Below, piece after piece: positions 1 through 10,489 of a stretch of 64,000 nt of DNA. The number at the start of each line of letters is the position of its first letter. The first letter of the stretch is position 1. Position numbers and translations under genes: made by a program. Source of the stretch: Prorocentrum cordatum (lineage: Eukaryota > Sar > Dinophyceae > Prorocentrales > Prorocentraceae); assembly GCA_963575745.1 (NCBI GenBank), contig CAUYUJ010021037.1, positions 223,501-287,500 on the forward strand. Reading direction: 5' to 3'. The notes below the pieces were generated by a model that was not told the origin of the DNA, ran no database searches, and was given only the letters and a program-made list of their open reading frames with translations.

Positions 1-300
1 GTCAGCCCACGCCGCCGAGACGAGTCCCCAGAGAGGGCCGCAGTGGACGTAGTGCGAGGCGGAGGAGAAGGTGAATTTAGTTGCGTTACCCTCCCCATGG
101 CGATAGCCACGGACAGCGCCACGAAGGCGCCAGCTCGAAATAGCAGAACCCACTGCGCTGGAGGCCAAAACTTCAAGGCCACGCCCTCATCGTTTCAGGG
201 TGGTGACGGCATGGCAGAAGTAGAAACAATGCACCCAGCGCGACCCCAATTTGGGGAACGTTTGGGGAACGTTCCCGGAATAAGCAACTCAGAAAATGAA
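1..300. other. Non-coding edge, no feature recognised
   Basis: I see no gene, repeat array or RNA gene here. Short open frames exist on both strands but have no recognisable protein pattern. Confidence 0.5.
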
Positions 301-302
301 GC

Positions 303-540
303 ATTGTTTTCCGTTGCGGTGCCTTGTTTTGCGTTGTTTGGCATTCGTTCGCATTGCGTTGCACGGGTTCGATGTGTTTTCGTTGATTTGGTGTTGGTAT
401 GCTGTAGGTTGCGTGGCGTTGCTTAACATTGCGTGGCGTTGCTTGGCCTTGGTTGGCATTGCTTGGCGTTGCGTGCCATTGCTTGGGGCTGTATGACAGT
501 ACTCGGCATATATAGGCATTGCTTGCCACTGCTTAGCCTA
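303..540. repeat. Degenerate pentanucleotide tract (GTTGC-like)
   Basis: The tract is built from loosely repeated five-base words such as GTTGC, GCATT and GCGTT. The repeat keeps several reading frames open. Other tracts of the same style but different words occur at 7740-8145, 16795-16955 and 20285-20630. Confidence 0.7.
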
Positions 541-559
541 GAATGACCAACTGCTTTAG

Positions 560-800
560 CTGGTTCTAACTATCACAGCATCCAAGTCGGGTTCGATCCA
601 ACTCTAACAGAACCCGACTGTGGCTGGATCGAACTCTACATGGATCCGACTGAAGATATATCCATCTCAAACAGAATTCTACTATGACTAGTTCCAGCTC
701 GTATTGATACCGACTAGGGCTCGATCCAGCTCAAATAGCATCATACCTGGGCTCGATCCCGCCCAAAATGGCATCCTACTAAGGCTCGATCGTCGTCGTC
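560..800. repeat. Degenerate 32-33 bp tandem repeat
   Basis: About five imperfect units share a core like GGGCTCGATCC followed by CAAATAGCATC. Successive CTCGATCC words start at 720, 752 and 785. The array runs into a GTC trinucleotide tract at 787-830. Confidence 0.6.
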
Positions 801-830
801 GTCGTCGTTGTCGTCGTCGTCGTCGTTGCC
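787..830. repeat. (GTC)n microsatellite
   Basis: Nearly pure GTC/CGT triplets with one or two interruptions. Confidence 0.85.
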
Positions 831-889
831 CGACCGCGCCCGCGCTGGCGCTGGCACTCGCCGTCGTCGGTTCCCACTGGGGAGGGAGG

Positions 890-1125
890 CCCAGCCCCCC
901 CGATTCGAATCCCTCCCCCCTTCAACTCAGGCGAGGGGGGCCCCCCCGTTCGAACCCCCCGCCCTCCCCCTCTTGAGGGGAGCGGGGGGAGGCCCGGTTC
1001 ATCCCCCCTCCCACCCTTGCATTTCAGGGGGGGGCAGTTCGAACCCTCACCCCTCCTTCCCCGCGTCCACAGAACGCGCGCTCTTTCCTCCCTGCTCACC
1101 CCCCAATCAAGGAGGACGATGAGGT
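890..1125. repeat. C-rich/G-rich degenerate repeat with hairpin potential
   Basis: Roughly 50-bp units alternate a GTTCGAACCCCC-like word, a C-rich run and a G-rich run, so each unit can fold back on itself. No protein pattern is visible. Confidence 0.5.
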
Positions 1126-1280
1126 CGTGAAGAGCCAGAGGAGACCCCAGAATGGCCAGACAAGACCCCCCCCCCAGAAAGGCCTTTTGAAGGCCAGAGG
1201 AGACCCACAAGGGGATTCAGATACAAGCAGTTGCACTGAAGCGTAGATTCGACCTTGATGTCAATATATTATGGTCGGGA

Positions 1281-1374
1281 TCTTTGGCTTAGCGTGTCGC
1301 GGCGGGGGCCAAGGCGACACGCTATGCCTGGCAAGCGGATAGCGTAAAGCTCCGCTCCACGGGGCGGGAGGCTG
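1281..1374. repeat. Hairpin-bearing dispersed element, copy 1
   Basis: TAGCGTGTCGC is followed by its near complement GCGACACGCTA, making a stem. Then come GATAGCGT and GCTCCGCTCC with GGGGCGGGAGGCTGG. A second copy in the same orientation lies at 63778-63874. The element is unnamed. Confidence 0.6.
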
Positions 1375-1807
1375 GAACAAGCGCGGGACGTTGGCGCTTG
1401 GGAATGGGGACGTGGATGGTGTATCGCGCCGCCCGGCGGAGCGCCACATCGAACCCAGCATCTCGAACCTGCCCCCCATTCATGCTGGCTGGAACATATG
1501 CTGGACTACCTCAGATCCCCCCTCTGGCTCTAAAGCCAAAGCTCCTGACCGTAGCCTGACCGTAGGGGGAGCTGGCAAAGAAGCACTTGGGCGTTGCTTG
1601 ATGGGGGGTGATAAATGCGGGGCCGGGAGGGGGGGGGGGGGAACGTGCACCTTTCGTATCCCTCTTGGGCCACAGGGGGCCCCTTAGGCCCCTCCAGGGC
1701 GCAAAAGGCGTGCCCTCTTTCTTCACCTACCCATTCTTCGCCCCACCCCATGACGCCACGCCCGAAACACCACGCCTGAAATCGGGTCGGGTGACTGGGG
1801 AAACCAA

Positions 1808-1975
1808 CAGGTACCTATGCCACTACTCCGCGGACCTCTCCTGGGGTGCGTTCTGACCAGGATTTCGGGGCGAATCCAGCGGTGGCGACGAGGGCTGCCC
1901 AGGAGGCCCAAGAAAGGGAAAACAGGGGAAAGGTACAGACATGGGTACCTTTGCCCCCTCTGAGTGACGGGAGCG
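1808..1975. repeat. Dispersed duplication, copy 1 (pair with 2588-2750)
   Basis: The shared core contains GGGGTGCGTTCTGACCAG, TTTCGGGGC and GGCGACGAGGGC in the same order and spacing as at 2588-2750. In both cases a GC-rich fold-back element follows within about 150 bases. Confidence 0.7.
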
Positions 1976-2098
1976 AATGCAACATCGAGGCAAGAAGCCG
2001 GGAGCCTGCACGGACACCTCCTCGGTCTGGGCGGGCGCGACGGCCTCGGGAGGCGGAGCCTCCTTCTTGAGCACCGTGACCTTAGAAGACAAAGAAAT

Positions 2099-2264
2099 GC
2101 CATAAACAAAAACTTTTGGCGCTCCGCGCAAATTTCTTGGATCTGCTAGACCACCCTCCCTGGCGCGCGGAGCGCGCCAGGGGCGGCGCCGGAGGCGCCG
2201 CTATGGGGGCCCCACCGCAGATCCAAGAAATTGGCGCGGAGCGCCAAAAGTTAATGTTTATGGC
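2099..2264. mobile_element. GC-rich fold-back MITE, best copy
   Basis: The left end (2099-2146) and right end (2217-2264) are near-perfect inverted repeats of about 47 bases containing AACTTTTGGCGCTCCGCGC and TTTCTTGGATCTGC. The centre holds two smaller palindromes joined by GGA: GCGCGC-GGA-GCGCGC and GGCGCC-GGA-GGCGCC. There is no open frame of note. Related copies lie near 2790-2940, 4014-4172, 43584-43787 and 48650-48780. A non-autonomous element moved in trans is likely, but the mobilising enzyme is unknown. Confidence 0.8.
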
Positions 2265-2587
2265 GTTTTTTCTTCTTCGAGACCTGCCCCAGCTTCGCGG
2301 GCTCGACCTTCTCCTTGAGGCTCTCGTTCAGAGTCTCCAGCGGCCTTGCAATCGTTTTCTTGTGCATTGTTTTGCCGATCGGCGCGGGCCCTCGCTCCCC
2401 CCTCCCCCCCCCGTGGAGTAGATCTTGGCTGTTGTTGGCGCCTACTTCAGGCAGGTGGAGTCTCCTCCACAGGACGCACCGTTGCAAACAGTCGCATTAA
2501 GCAGAGGTCCGGAGCCAGACACCCCTCCTTCACCCCTGCCCCTTCCGCCCAATGTCGAAACGCCGAAAAAGAAAACTTGCACCTTGG

Positions 2588-2750
2588 AAAAGGTACGGAT
2601 ACCGCCACTCCCTGACCTCTCCCGGGGTGCGTTCTGACCAGAATTTCGGGGCAAATCCAGCGGCGGCGACGAGGGCCTCCCACACCGCCCGAAAAGGGGC
2701 AAACGAGGGAAGGGTAGCGGCATGGACACCTCCCTTTCTCTGAGACAGCC
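2588..2750. repeat. Dispersed duplication, copy 2 (pair with 1808-1975)
   Basis: Aligned by eye with 1808-1975, sharing GGGGTGCGTTCTGACCAG and the following GC-rich words with a few substitutions. Confidence 0.7.
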
Positions 2751-2789
2751 CCCCTCCACCTTCAGCCCAATGTCGAAACGCCGATTAAG

Positions 2790-2930
2790 AAAACGCTCAC
2801 CTTGGCAGATCCGCGATCGTCGGCACTGCAGCCCCCATGGCAGCGCGCCACAGGCGCGCTCGGCGCGCCAGGGAAGGGGGGGGTCGGGCGCCGATGCGCA
2901 GAAGAACAGAAACGGCATGAACACAAATTA
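2790..2930. mobile_element. Degenerate GC-rich fold-back MITE
   Basis: This is a weak relative of the element at 2099-2264. It retains GCGCGCCA palindromes and GGCAGATCCGCG-like words, but the terminal repeats are eroded. Confidence 0.45.
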
Positions 2931-2932
2931 GT

Positions 2933-3109
2933 TTCCCCTTGTGGTGCTGGGTCCTCGTTTTGAAGAAACGGTCCCCGCGTTCACTCCTCATCCACCCGCT
3001 GCCCCCTCCCTCCTCCTTGCATCATCATCAGCATCAGCATCATCATCAGCATCATCATCATCATCTGCATCATCAGCATCATCAGCATCATCAGCAGCAT
3101 CAGCAGCAG

Positions 3110-3142
<33 letters not shown>

Positions 3143-3183
3143 CATCCTCATCCTCATCCTCATCCTCATCCTCATCCTCATCC

Positions 3184-3238
<55 letters not shown>

Positions 3239-3885
3239 TGTCTTCATCACACGTTTCGTGGCCCTACAGGGAGCCCCACCGACGACCCAACTGCCAGCGT
3301 TCGCATGCGATCACCGTACTCGTTTTGGCTCACCCCTCACACGCTTCGTGCCTCAATAGGGGAACCCAACCGAAGGCCCAAACGCCAGCGTTCGCATGCG
3401 GCCACCGCACCCATTTTAGCACACCCATCACACGTTTCGTGGCCCCACAGGGAGCCCCACCGAAGGCCCAAAATGCCAGCGTTCGCACGCGGCCACCGCA
3501 CCCACATTGGCACACACCTTCAAACATTTCATGGCCCCACAGGAAGCCCCGCCGAAGGCCCAAATGCCAGCATTCGCATTTGGGCCACCGCACCCATTTT
3601 AGCACACCCATCACACGTGCCGTGGCCCCTTAGGAGCTCCACCGAAGGCCCAAGTGACAGCCCTCGTATGCGGCCATCGCACCCATGTTGGCACACCCCT
3701 CGCACGTTCCGTGGCCCCACAGGGAGCCCCACCGAAGGCCCACATGCCAGCGTTCGCATGCACCCACCACACCTTTTTTGGCACACCCATCACACGTTTT
3801 GTAACCCCATAGGGAGTTCCACCGAATATGGTGCATACAACGACGGTGCTCACAACTGCATATGGTTGGGTCGGTTCTTCTCCAA
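2933..3885 (-). mobile_element. Composite repeat element R1 (reversed copy)
   Basis: Read on the minus strand the order is: a left end with CCAACCATATGCAGTTGTGA (3848-3885), about seven units of a roughly 89-bp repeat (3241-3830), a trinucleotide array (3018-3240), then a right end with CTTCAAAACGAGGACCCA and CACCACA (2933-2977). The same order occurs at 6718-7727 and 23267-24574. No transposase is encoded. The open frames are products of the repeats. Confidence 0.7.
3018..3240. repeat. (TCA)n/(TCATCC)n array
   Basis: Long run of TCA triplets with TCATCC and TCAGCA variants, lying inside composite element R1. Confidence 0.95.
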
Positions 3886-3899
3886 ACTATATGAAAAGC

Positions 3900-4005
3900 A
3901 ATCCATCAAACATACATATATATAACCCACGTGAAATACGTATATTTCGGTATACGGATATATTGATATATGTGTATATGTATATGTGAATAAATGTGTT
4001 CCCGC
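3900..4005. other. AT-rich TATA/TGTA tract
   Basis: A short AT-rich block of TATATA, TGTATATG and similar words separates composite element R1 from the next fold-back element. No promoter role can be argued, since dinoflagellates generally lack clear TATA boxes. Confidence 0.6.
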
Positions 4006-4013
4006 TGACTTCT

Positions 4014-4172
4014 ATCATGAACATGAACTTTTGGCGCTCCGCGCGGAGATTTCTTGGGTCTGCGCTGGGCCCTCCTCCATGGCGCGCGGACCGCGCCGGG
4101 GGCGGCGTCGGAGGCGCGGCCAGCGCGGATCCAAGAAGTCCCCGAGCAGCGCCACAAGTCTCTGTTTATGGC
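4014..4172. mobile_element. GC-rich fold-back MITE, second good copy
   Basis: It begins with GAACTTTTGGCGCTCCGCGC and TTTCTTGG as in the copy at 2099. It has the central GGCGCGCGGACCGCGCC palindrome and ends in GGATCCAAGAA and TGTTTATGGCG. The right arm is more diverged than the left. Confidence 0.7.
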
Positions 4173-4479
4173 GTCTTCATTTCCTCGAGATCCAAAAAGA
4201 CCGCGCGGACCCCCCGAAGTCTGTGGTTGTGCAGCGCGTCTGCTTTGGCCTCAAGGGCAGCGTCGATCGATCTCCCGACGGGCTCTGCGACAGATGAGCC
4301 TCGTGCACGGTCGCGCGGGCAAGACGACCCGCACCTCGGCCCAACGCCGTGAGCGCAGCAGGAGGCGCTGGCGGCCGCGCGCGGGGCCGCTGGGCCGGCG
4401 GCGCGTCGAAGGAGAAGAACTGCCCCTCCACGCTGGAGGCGAGGAGCCCGCTCTCCGCCTCCGTCGGGGGGGTGCTGGC

Positions 4480-5260
4480 GGGGGCAGATGGCCCAAGCTG
4501 GCTCAAGATGTCTCCCAGGACGCCCAAAGCGGCCCCAAGACGGCTCCAAGACGGCCCGAGATGGCCACGGAGCCTCCCAAGCCTCCCTCGCTGTTTGACT
4601 ATGCGTGTCTCTTCCTCTCTCCCCCTTTTCAACTCTCATGAGCATCGTTTCTGGATGGGTTGGTGGGGATACGGAGAGCGTCAATAATCATCTGCTATCA
4701 TGTTGTTCCGGACCCTGCCGCGGAAATCCCACCAGCCGTTTGGGCGACAAGTGGTCTAAGGAGGGTCTCTTTCCTATTCTACGAACCCTCTTCCCTTCGG
4801 GGAAGGGAGCCCCCCCCTTCCCCTCCCTAAGGTTTTTGTTGGGGGGATCGCGAGGTGTCGGGGGCTCCTTCTTCGGCCATTGGGAGGCCATGTTCTGCCA
4901 CCCCTCACGAGGATCGTGGCCCCGGAGGGGGTGACCTAAAACGAGTCCCCCCCCCCTGTTGACTGACCGCCTCCAAGACGGCCCCAAGAGGACCTCCAGG
5001 GCTCCCCAGAGGCCCCCAAAAGGGTTCCAGTAGCGCCCCAAGAAGGCCCAAGAGGGCTCCAAGAGGCCCCCGGAAGACCTCCAAGAGCCCCCCGAATGGC
5101 CCCCAAGCGGCCTCAGAGAGCCCACGATGACTTCTAAGATGGCTCACGATGGTCCAAGTTGGCTCAAGATGGTCCCAAGATGCCCCAAGAGGCCCCCAGA
5201 CCGCTTCAAGACGGCTCAAGATGGTTCTTCCTTTCTCCCCCCGTCAGCTCTCATGGGCAT
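4480..5260. repeat. CCAAGACGGCC-type degenerate array
   Basis: Words of about 10-11 bases such as CCCCAAGACGG and CCCCCAAGAGG repeat with small changes. The array encloses a different block at 4725-4935. A short duplicated segment with CTCATG and GCATCGTT and CTGGATGGG appears at 4605-4680 and again at 5235-5290. Open frames on both strands (Gly/Pro/Leu/Trp-rich on minus, Pro/Arg/Lys-rich on plus) result from the repeat. Confidence 0.8.
4725..4935. repeat. Dispersed ~210 bp block, copy 1 (pair with 39572-39790)
   Basis: It starts AATCCCACCAGCC and TTTGGGCG, has CTTCGGGGAAGGG in the middle and ends CACGAGGAT and GGCCCC. The same order is found at 39572-39790, also beside a CCAAGAGG array. Confidence 0.7.
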
Positions 5261-5684
5261 CGTTCCTGGATGGGCCGGTGGGGGTACTTTTTTTTCGACG
5301 CGGGCGCAAGCGGAAGCGCAGACGCCGAGTTGAAAGGTCCGGGCCACGGGCCTAGCAAATTACTGGTGGGGATACGCGAAGCGCCAAGCATTTCGGAAAC
5401 ATACACATGCGCAATCATGTTAGCCAGCGTGGACCCCCAAAAAATAGGTTTTTGCAGTCTATGCGGTACACTCTATACAGGGCAACGTCTGCTATGCATC
5501 CTATGAAGTGCAATCAACCACTTGCCGAACTTGAAGTTGACAACTCCACTGCTCGCGCAGTCATCCGACCCACCCACCCGCAACTTGTTTTGCAAAACCC
5601 ATGCGGGACCGAGCACAGATATCGCTCCGGGGTCGTCTTGGAGCCCTCGAGGGCGTCTCAAGAGCGCCCCAAGACTGCTGCTAC

Positions 5685-5716
5685 TATTACTACTACGACG
5701 ACTACGACTACTACTT

Positions 5717-5757
<41 letters not shown>

Positions 5758-5874
5758 GCGACTACTACTACTACTACTACTACCACTATTACTACGACGA
5801 CGACGACGACGACGACGACTACTACTACTACTACTACTACTACTGCTACGACTACTACTACTGCTACTGCTACG

Positions 5875-5906
<32 letters not shown>

Positions 5907-5931
5907 GGGTACTACTACTACTACTACTACT

Positions 5932-5978
<47 letters not shown>

Positions 5979-6002
5979 TACTACTACTACTACTACCACT
6001 AG

Positions 6003-6079
<77 letters not shown>

Positions 6080-6094
6080 CCACCACCACCACGG

Positions 6095-6140
<46 letters not shown>

Positions 6141-6275
6141 GACTGCTACTGCTACTGCTACTACTACTACTACCTCTACTACCTCTACTACTACTACTAC
6201 TACTACTACTAATAATAATAATAATGATGATACTAATACTATTACTCCTCCTACTGTTCCTACTACTACCATTCC
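5685..6275. repeat. (ACT)n/(ACG)n microsatellite, about 590 bp
   Basis: Blocks of ACT, ACG, AGT, ACC and AAT triplets follow one another. All six frames stay open through most of it, giving homopolymer-like translations that are not real proteins. Confidence 0.97.
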
Positions 6276-6359
6276 GACTAAAAATTAAAGCATGTACGAC
6301 TAGTACGACTACTAGTGTTATTACTCCTACCGCGACCCGTGCGGTGCAGGCTATGTTGT

Positions 6360-6600
6360 GCGCGTCCGCGACGACGGCGATGACGGCAGCGACGGTGCGG
6401 CGACGGCGGCGGCGACGGTCTTCGACGGGCGGCACGGACGGCGACGGCCGCCCTTAGTCCCGAGACGAAAAGCGGCGACGGCCAGCGACGGGCGGCACCG
6501 CCAGCAAAAGCCGCCCTTGGCCCCAAGATCTTTCAGCCAAGTAAGAACCCTTAAGTACAAGCACTGCTGGGGGCAGAAAAATGAAGTATAATCCAGAATG
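6360..6600. repeat. GGCGAC-rich block with shared 3' segment, copy 1
   Basis: CGACGG words are followed by a segment containing AAGTAAGAACCC and CAAGCACTG. The same pair occurs at 8140-8280 (GGCGACG words then AAGTAAGAACCCC and CAAGCACTG). The two copies bracket composite element R2. Confidence 0.6.
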
Positions 6601-6717
6601 GTAAGATAGGGATAGGTAGGGTAAAGCAAAAAAAAACCAAGTTACGTAAAGCCGGGGATAACAAAGTTAGGTAAACGTTTGTGAAGTAGCGTAAAGGGAA
6701 CGCGACGATAACACATA

Positions 6718-7727
6718 CCCTGGCGAAGGGCCCAACCGTATGCAGCTGTGAAAATCGCAAATATAAATATCATCTTCGCCCGCGCCCCCTATGGGGCCAC
6801 GAACCGTGTGAGGGGCGTGCCTACATGCGTGGCGGGGCACACAACGCGAGCGAAGACGATAGGTTTGTGTGCGAGAGACTGAGGGCGCGTGAGTCTGATT
6901 GTGGACGAGTCTGCACGCGCGTGAATCTACGTGCATACATGTCGACACCCATGCCGGCGCGCCTCTCACGAGGATCGCGCCAGCTTCCTTCCCGATTTTC
7001 TTCTCCCGCTTTGCCCGTGCACGCCCACGTCCAAGGCCGCGGGCGCGGTGCCGCGCGGAACAGAGCGAGCGAGCAGGCTGGCTCCCGCCTGGGATGCGCC
7101 GCCATGCGGGCTGCGCCACTGGGACCTTAGATGGAACTCCCTATGCGGCCACGAAACGTGCAAGGGGTGTGCCGAAATGGGGCGGCGGCGCCATGCGGGC
7201 GGCGCCACTGCGACCTTAGGTGGAGCTCCCTATGGGACCACGAAACGTGTGAGGGGTGTGCCGACATGGGGCGGCGGCGCCATGCGGGCTGCGCCACTGC
7301 GACCTTGGGTGGAGCTCCCTGTGGGGCCACGAAACGTGTGAGGGGTGTGCCAACATGGGGCGGCGGCGCCATGCGGGCGGTGGCACTGGGGCCTTCGGTG
7401 GAGCTCCCTATGGGGCCACGATGCGTGTGAGCGGTGTGCCGAAATGGGGCGGCGGCGCCATGCGGGCGGTGGCACTGGGGCCTTCGGTGGAGGTCCCTAT
7501 GCGGCCACGAAACGTGTGAGGTGGTGTGCCACAATCGGGCGGCGGCGCCATGCGGGCGGTGGCACTGGGGCCTTCGGTGGAGCTCCCTATGGGGCTACGA
7601 AACGCTGTACTGGGTGGGTGCAACGCGGGCAGGGAGGAGGGAGGAGGGGGAGGAGGAAGGAAGGAGGAGGAGGAGAACGCGGGGACCGTCTCTTCAAAAC
7701 GAGGACCCAACACCACAGGATGGTTGG
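6718..7727 (+). mobile_element. Composite repeat element R2
   Basis: The left end (6718-6752) carries GGCCCAACCGTATGCAGC and TGTGA. An interrupted first repeat unit follows at 6780-6835, then an array of 89-bp units at 7085-7600, a GGAGGA purine stretch at 7620-7680 and the right end (7685-7727) with CTCTTCAAAACGAGGACCC and GGATGGTTGG. Three successive GTGTGCCNAAATGGGG words are exactly 89 bases apart. Confidence 0.75.
7085..7600. repeat. 89-bp minisatellite (family A)
   Basis: About six units carry CCTTCGGTGGAGCTCCCTA and GCCACGAAACGTGTGAGG. Because 89 is not a multiple of three, successive units are read in rotating frames. Confidence 0.9.
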
Positions 7728-7739
7728 AAACAAATAAAA

Positions 7740-8145
7740 TAAAGCAACATTAGGTCTTTTGAAGCGAGGTAGAGTAGAGCAAGGTGAATCAAGATCAGGT
7801 GCTCAAAAAACAAAACGTAAGCTGTGGGGTAAGATAAGACAAACTAAACTACAATAAGGCGGAGTAAAGCACAACCCACAACACAGCAAAGCAAAGTAAC
7901 AACACATAGTATGACAAACAATATACTAAAGGAAGGTACAGAAAGCAGCATGAGGTATATTGTAATAGCTAACACATAAAACATAGCTAGAGGTATGAGG
8001 TATATAAAAGAGACAGCGAAAAAACTATAGTAAAGCGAAGCCAGGTAAAGTAAAGTCAAGCAAAGAGAAGTAGAGTAGCGCAAGGTACAGCAACACAATG
8101 CCAAGCCATGTAAAGTAAAGCAAAGCATTGCAAAGCAAGGCGGCG
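7740..8145. repeat. Degenerate AAGTA/AAGCA pentanucleotide tract
   Basis: Loose repeats of AAAGC, AAGTA and AACAC. The hydrophobic minus-strand open frame of 94 codons in this tract follows from the repeat and is not taken as a membrane protein. Confidence 0.65.
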
Positions 8146-8280
8146 ACGGACGGCGACGGGCGACGAAGGACGGCGACGCGCGGCACGGCGACGAAAAACT
8201 GGCACTGGTCCCCAGATGGTTAAGACAAGTAAGAACCCCTCAGTGCAAGCACTGTTTGGGGAACAAAAAAAGAGAAAATA
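8140..8280. repeat. GGCGAC block with shared segment, copy 2
   Basis: Homologous by eye to 6360-6600. AAGTAAGAACCCC and CAAGCACTG occur in the same order after a CGACGG-rich stretch. Confidence 0.6.
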
Positions 8281-8284
8281 GGCT

Positions 8285-10045
8285 GCGCAGATCCTAGAGC
8301 CGAAAGCGAATCGCCTGCGAGTGTCGTCTCCCAGTGACTGGTGTCAACACTACCGTTTGGGAACTCTCGCCGAACCCTACCTGCCAAGACTATTTCTTCG
8401 TCGTCGGCAACTCGGGAACGCCGCGTTGGGGACGGGGGCACTCACGTCGCCTCCCTGCAACTTTGACCGGGCTCCAGCCGCATGGACAGTCCCCTCCCGC
8501 CCGTCCGCCAGAGACGATCAATGCGCCAGCCGAGGAGCGAACCCGATCTCCGACATCGTGCTGTCTTCACCACGTCGATCCCCTCGGCCTTGACCGTTTC
8601 CCGGGGACCGGTTTTACGTCCCGAGTCGTTTCTTGGACGGTCCTAGGGCCCGGCGAGAGTCCCCCGAGGGCCAACGTTGCCAAAACCCCCACGTCGTAAC
8701 TTTGTCCCAGCGCGAAGAGGTCCACAGCTCGGGTGTATGGCCATCGTCCAGAACGATCCGGGCACCTCTGGTCGAGGCGCAGCCACAAGAACGCACCCCG
8801 TTGAGACTGGAACCCCGCCGAGGGCCGACGGAAAACGTGCAAAAACCTTGAACCTCGATTCCGAGGAAAATGTAAGGGCATCCTGTGGTTGACCCAGAAG
8901 GGGGCCCAGCTCAAAGGGGGGGTGCAACAGACTTGAGGCAATTGTATTGCAAGTGCACTTCGCCAGAGACTTGTGTTGCACTGTATTGCAACTGACGCAT
9001 TGCACGCGAAAGCCGAGCATTACATCTGCGCACCGGAATGTATTACAGGCCCCAGATCGAGTGCAACCCGCATACTTGCTGCACCAGATCTAGTGCACCG
9101 CCCCCTTGTCGCTAGACCCCCTCTTTGGGTCAACCAGAGATCTGCACGCCCCGTCGGCCCGCTCCCGGGCTGCGTGCCCGCCTGGCCCTGCCGCTGCGGC
9201 GGCGCCACCACCGCGGGCGGCGCCTGCAGCCGCTGCTGCTGCGCGGCGAGCAGCTGCAGGAAGTGCGCGTCCGCCCCCGCGGCCAGCGGAGCGCCTGACG
9301 GTCTCTTCACTGCAAAGACCTGTCCATATCCACCGTTTCGTGTTGTGCCCGTGGACCTCGAGCGAGTGGTGGATATGGATACACGTCTGCCCCTGAGGAC
9401 CTAACTGCAGACGCGAGGGAGGCCCACAGGCCGCCGAGGGCACGTGCCGCCTCCAAGCCAGGACTCACGCGTGTCTTTGAAGCCAGCCAGCACTCCTGGA
9501 CCCGTGTCCAGGGGGGGGGGGGGGGTCGGATGCGCCCCTCCTGCCGTCACCCGGTCCCTGAGGTCCGCGTGGAGGGGGCGGCCGCTGCCGCGTGCGTCCC
9601 AGCCCCAGCCCCAGAGGTTGCTGGTGGAATGGACGCAAGCAGTCGCATGACCCGGAGAAGTTCATATACTGTCCTCGGCGCCCAAGTAGTACATAACACA
9701 CACGTTCTGTACCAATGGCCTGAGCACAGCATGTAATTGTTCAACACATGCGGGCGCACGGCCACTTCCACATTCGTTCAACTGGCCGTGCCCTGCGAAG
9801 GGAAACCCACGCGCAAAGGTCACGAGAACCTTGCGCGCATCCGCAAAAGCTTATACCCTAGTCGCAGTGGGCCGCCAAAGGCTGTCAAGCACGCCCTTAA
9901 CGTAATCCAAGCTGGGGTCAGCCTTCATCCTGGGAGTGGCTCCGCAGGGGACCTCCAGAGGCTGGCATAGGGTTGTCTCCTGGGCGGGGCTCCAATGAGG
10001 ATCCCTCTCGGCGCTCACAGGAGCCTCCGTGGGAGACTGCGTCCC
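8285..10045. other. Mostly unassigned non-coding DNA
   Basis: The segment at 8560-8680 belongs to a dispersed family (GACCNTTTCCC, CGTCCCGA and TCGTTNCTTGG), with relatives near 35690-35770 and, inverted, 43905-43990. A Gln-rich exon-like stretch lies at 9150-9300 on the minus strand. A short G run interrupts at 9509-9526. Otherwise I see no gene. Confidence 0.45.
9150..9300 (-). other. Gln-rich exon-like stretch
   Basis: The minus strand encodes a stretch with LQLLAAQQQRLQAPP and PPQRQGQAGTQ. It looks like protein but has no start, stop or splice evidence. Similar Gln-rich islands occur on the minus strand at 22268-22440, 26400-26490 and 43415-43480. It could be an exon or a CAG-repeat by-product. 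Confidence 0.3.
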
Positions 10046-10049
10046 CTTC

Positions 10050-10135
10050 ACCCTGGTCCCTGGTCCCTGGTCCCTGGTCCCTGGTCCCTGGTCCCTGGTC
10101 CTCCTCCTCCTCCTCCTCCTCCTCCTCCTCCCGCA
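10050..10135. repeat. (GGTCCCT)n then (CTC)n
   Basis: About seven near-perfect copies of a 7-bp unit are followed by CTC triplets. Confidence 0.95.
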
Positions 10136-10277
10136 GGAGGCCTCAGACGCCTCCCAGCAAACGCCGAGCATGTCCGCGTCGCCTTCCGCCCAGCAGCCGC
10201 TGCGAGGGCTTACCCCCGAAGCGAAGCATCCAAGACCGACTTCCATGGGGTCGACGGTGCGGCGTGACCCAAGGAAT

Positions 10278-10440
10278 CCACGTCCGGAAGTGACGTGTTG
10301 CCGGAGGCAGGTCGCGCAGCGGAGCGGAAGCCCTAATGCAACGTATCCAATGTTTCCAATGATTGCATAATTGCCACATGTTGTATTGTGTTACATTACG
10401 ATGTCTCCCCCCTTAATCCCCCCCCCAGGGCCGTCGCCGA
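10278..10440. repeat. Complex repeat spacer with half hairpin
   Basis: It carries the right arm CCACGTCCGGA of a hairpin seen whole at 14406 and 15502. A segment with ATTGCCACATG and TTGTATTGTG, then a C run, follows. This order defines the boundary of the ~1 kb complex repeat copied at 13640-16600. Confidence 0.6.
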
Positions 10441-10489
10441 GTCGCCGACCCCTTTCGTGCACTAATTCAACAACCTACAAAAACCTATG

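Noticed and set aside
583-600. tRNA gene or internal B box (GGTTCGATCC-like)
   Set aside because: The word repeats every 32-33 bases within a degenerate array, and no acceptor or anticodon stem can be built.
4500-5240. Further spliced-leader relics (GGCTCAAG words)
   Set aside because: TTGGCTCAAGATGG-type words here belong to the CCAAGATGG repeat and lack the CCGTAGCC part.
5685-6275. Very long open frames of polyThr, polyLeu, polySer or polyVal in every phase
   Set aside because: They follow from ACT/ACG triplet repeats, which lack stops in all frames. The same holds for 3018-3240, 36480-37140, 57475-58395 and 59480-60000.
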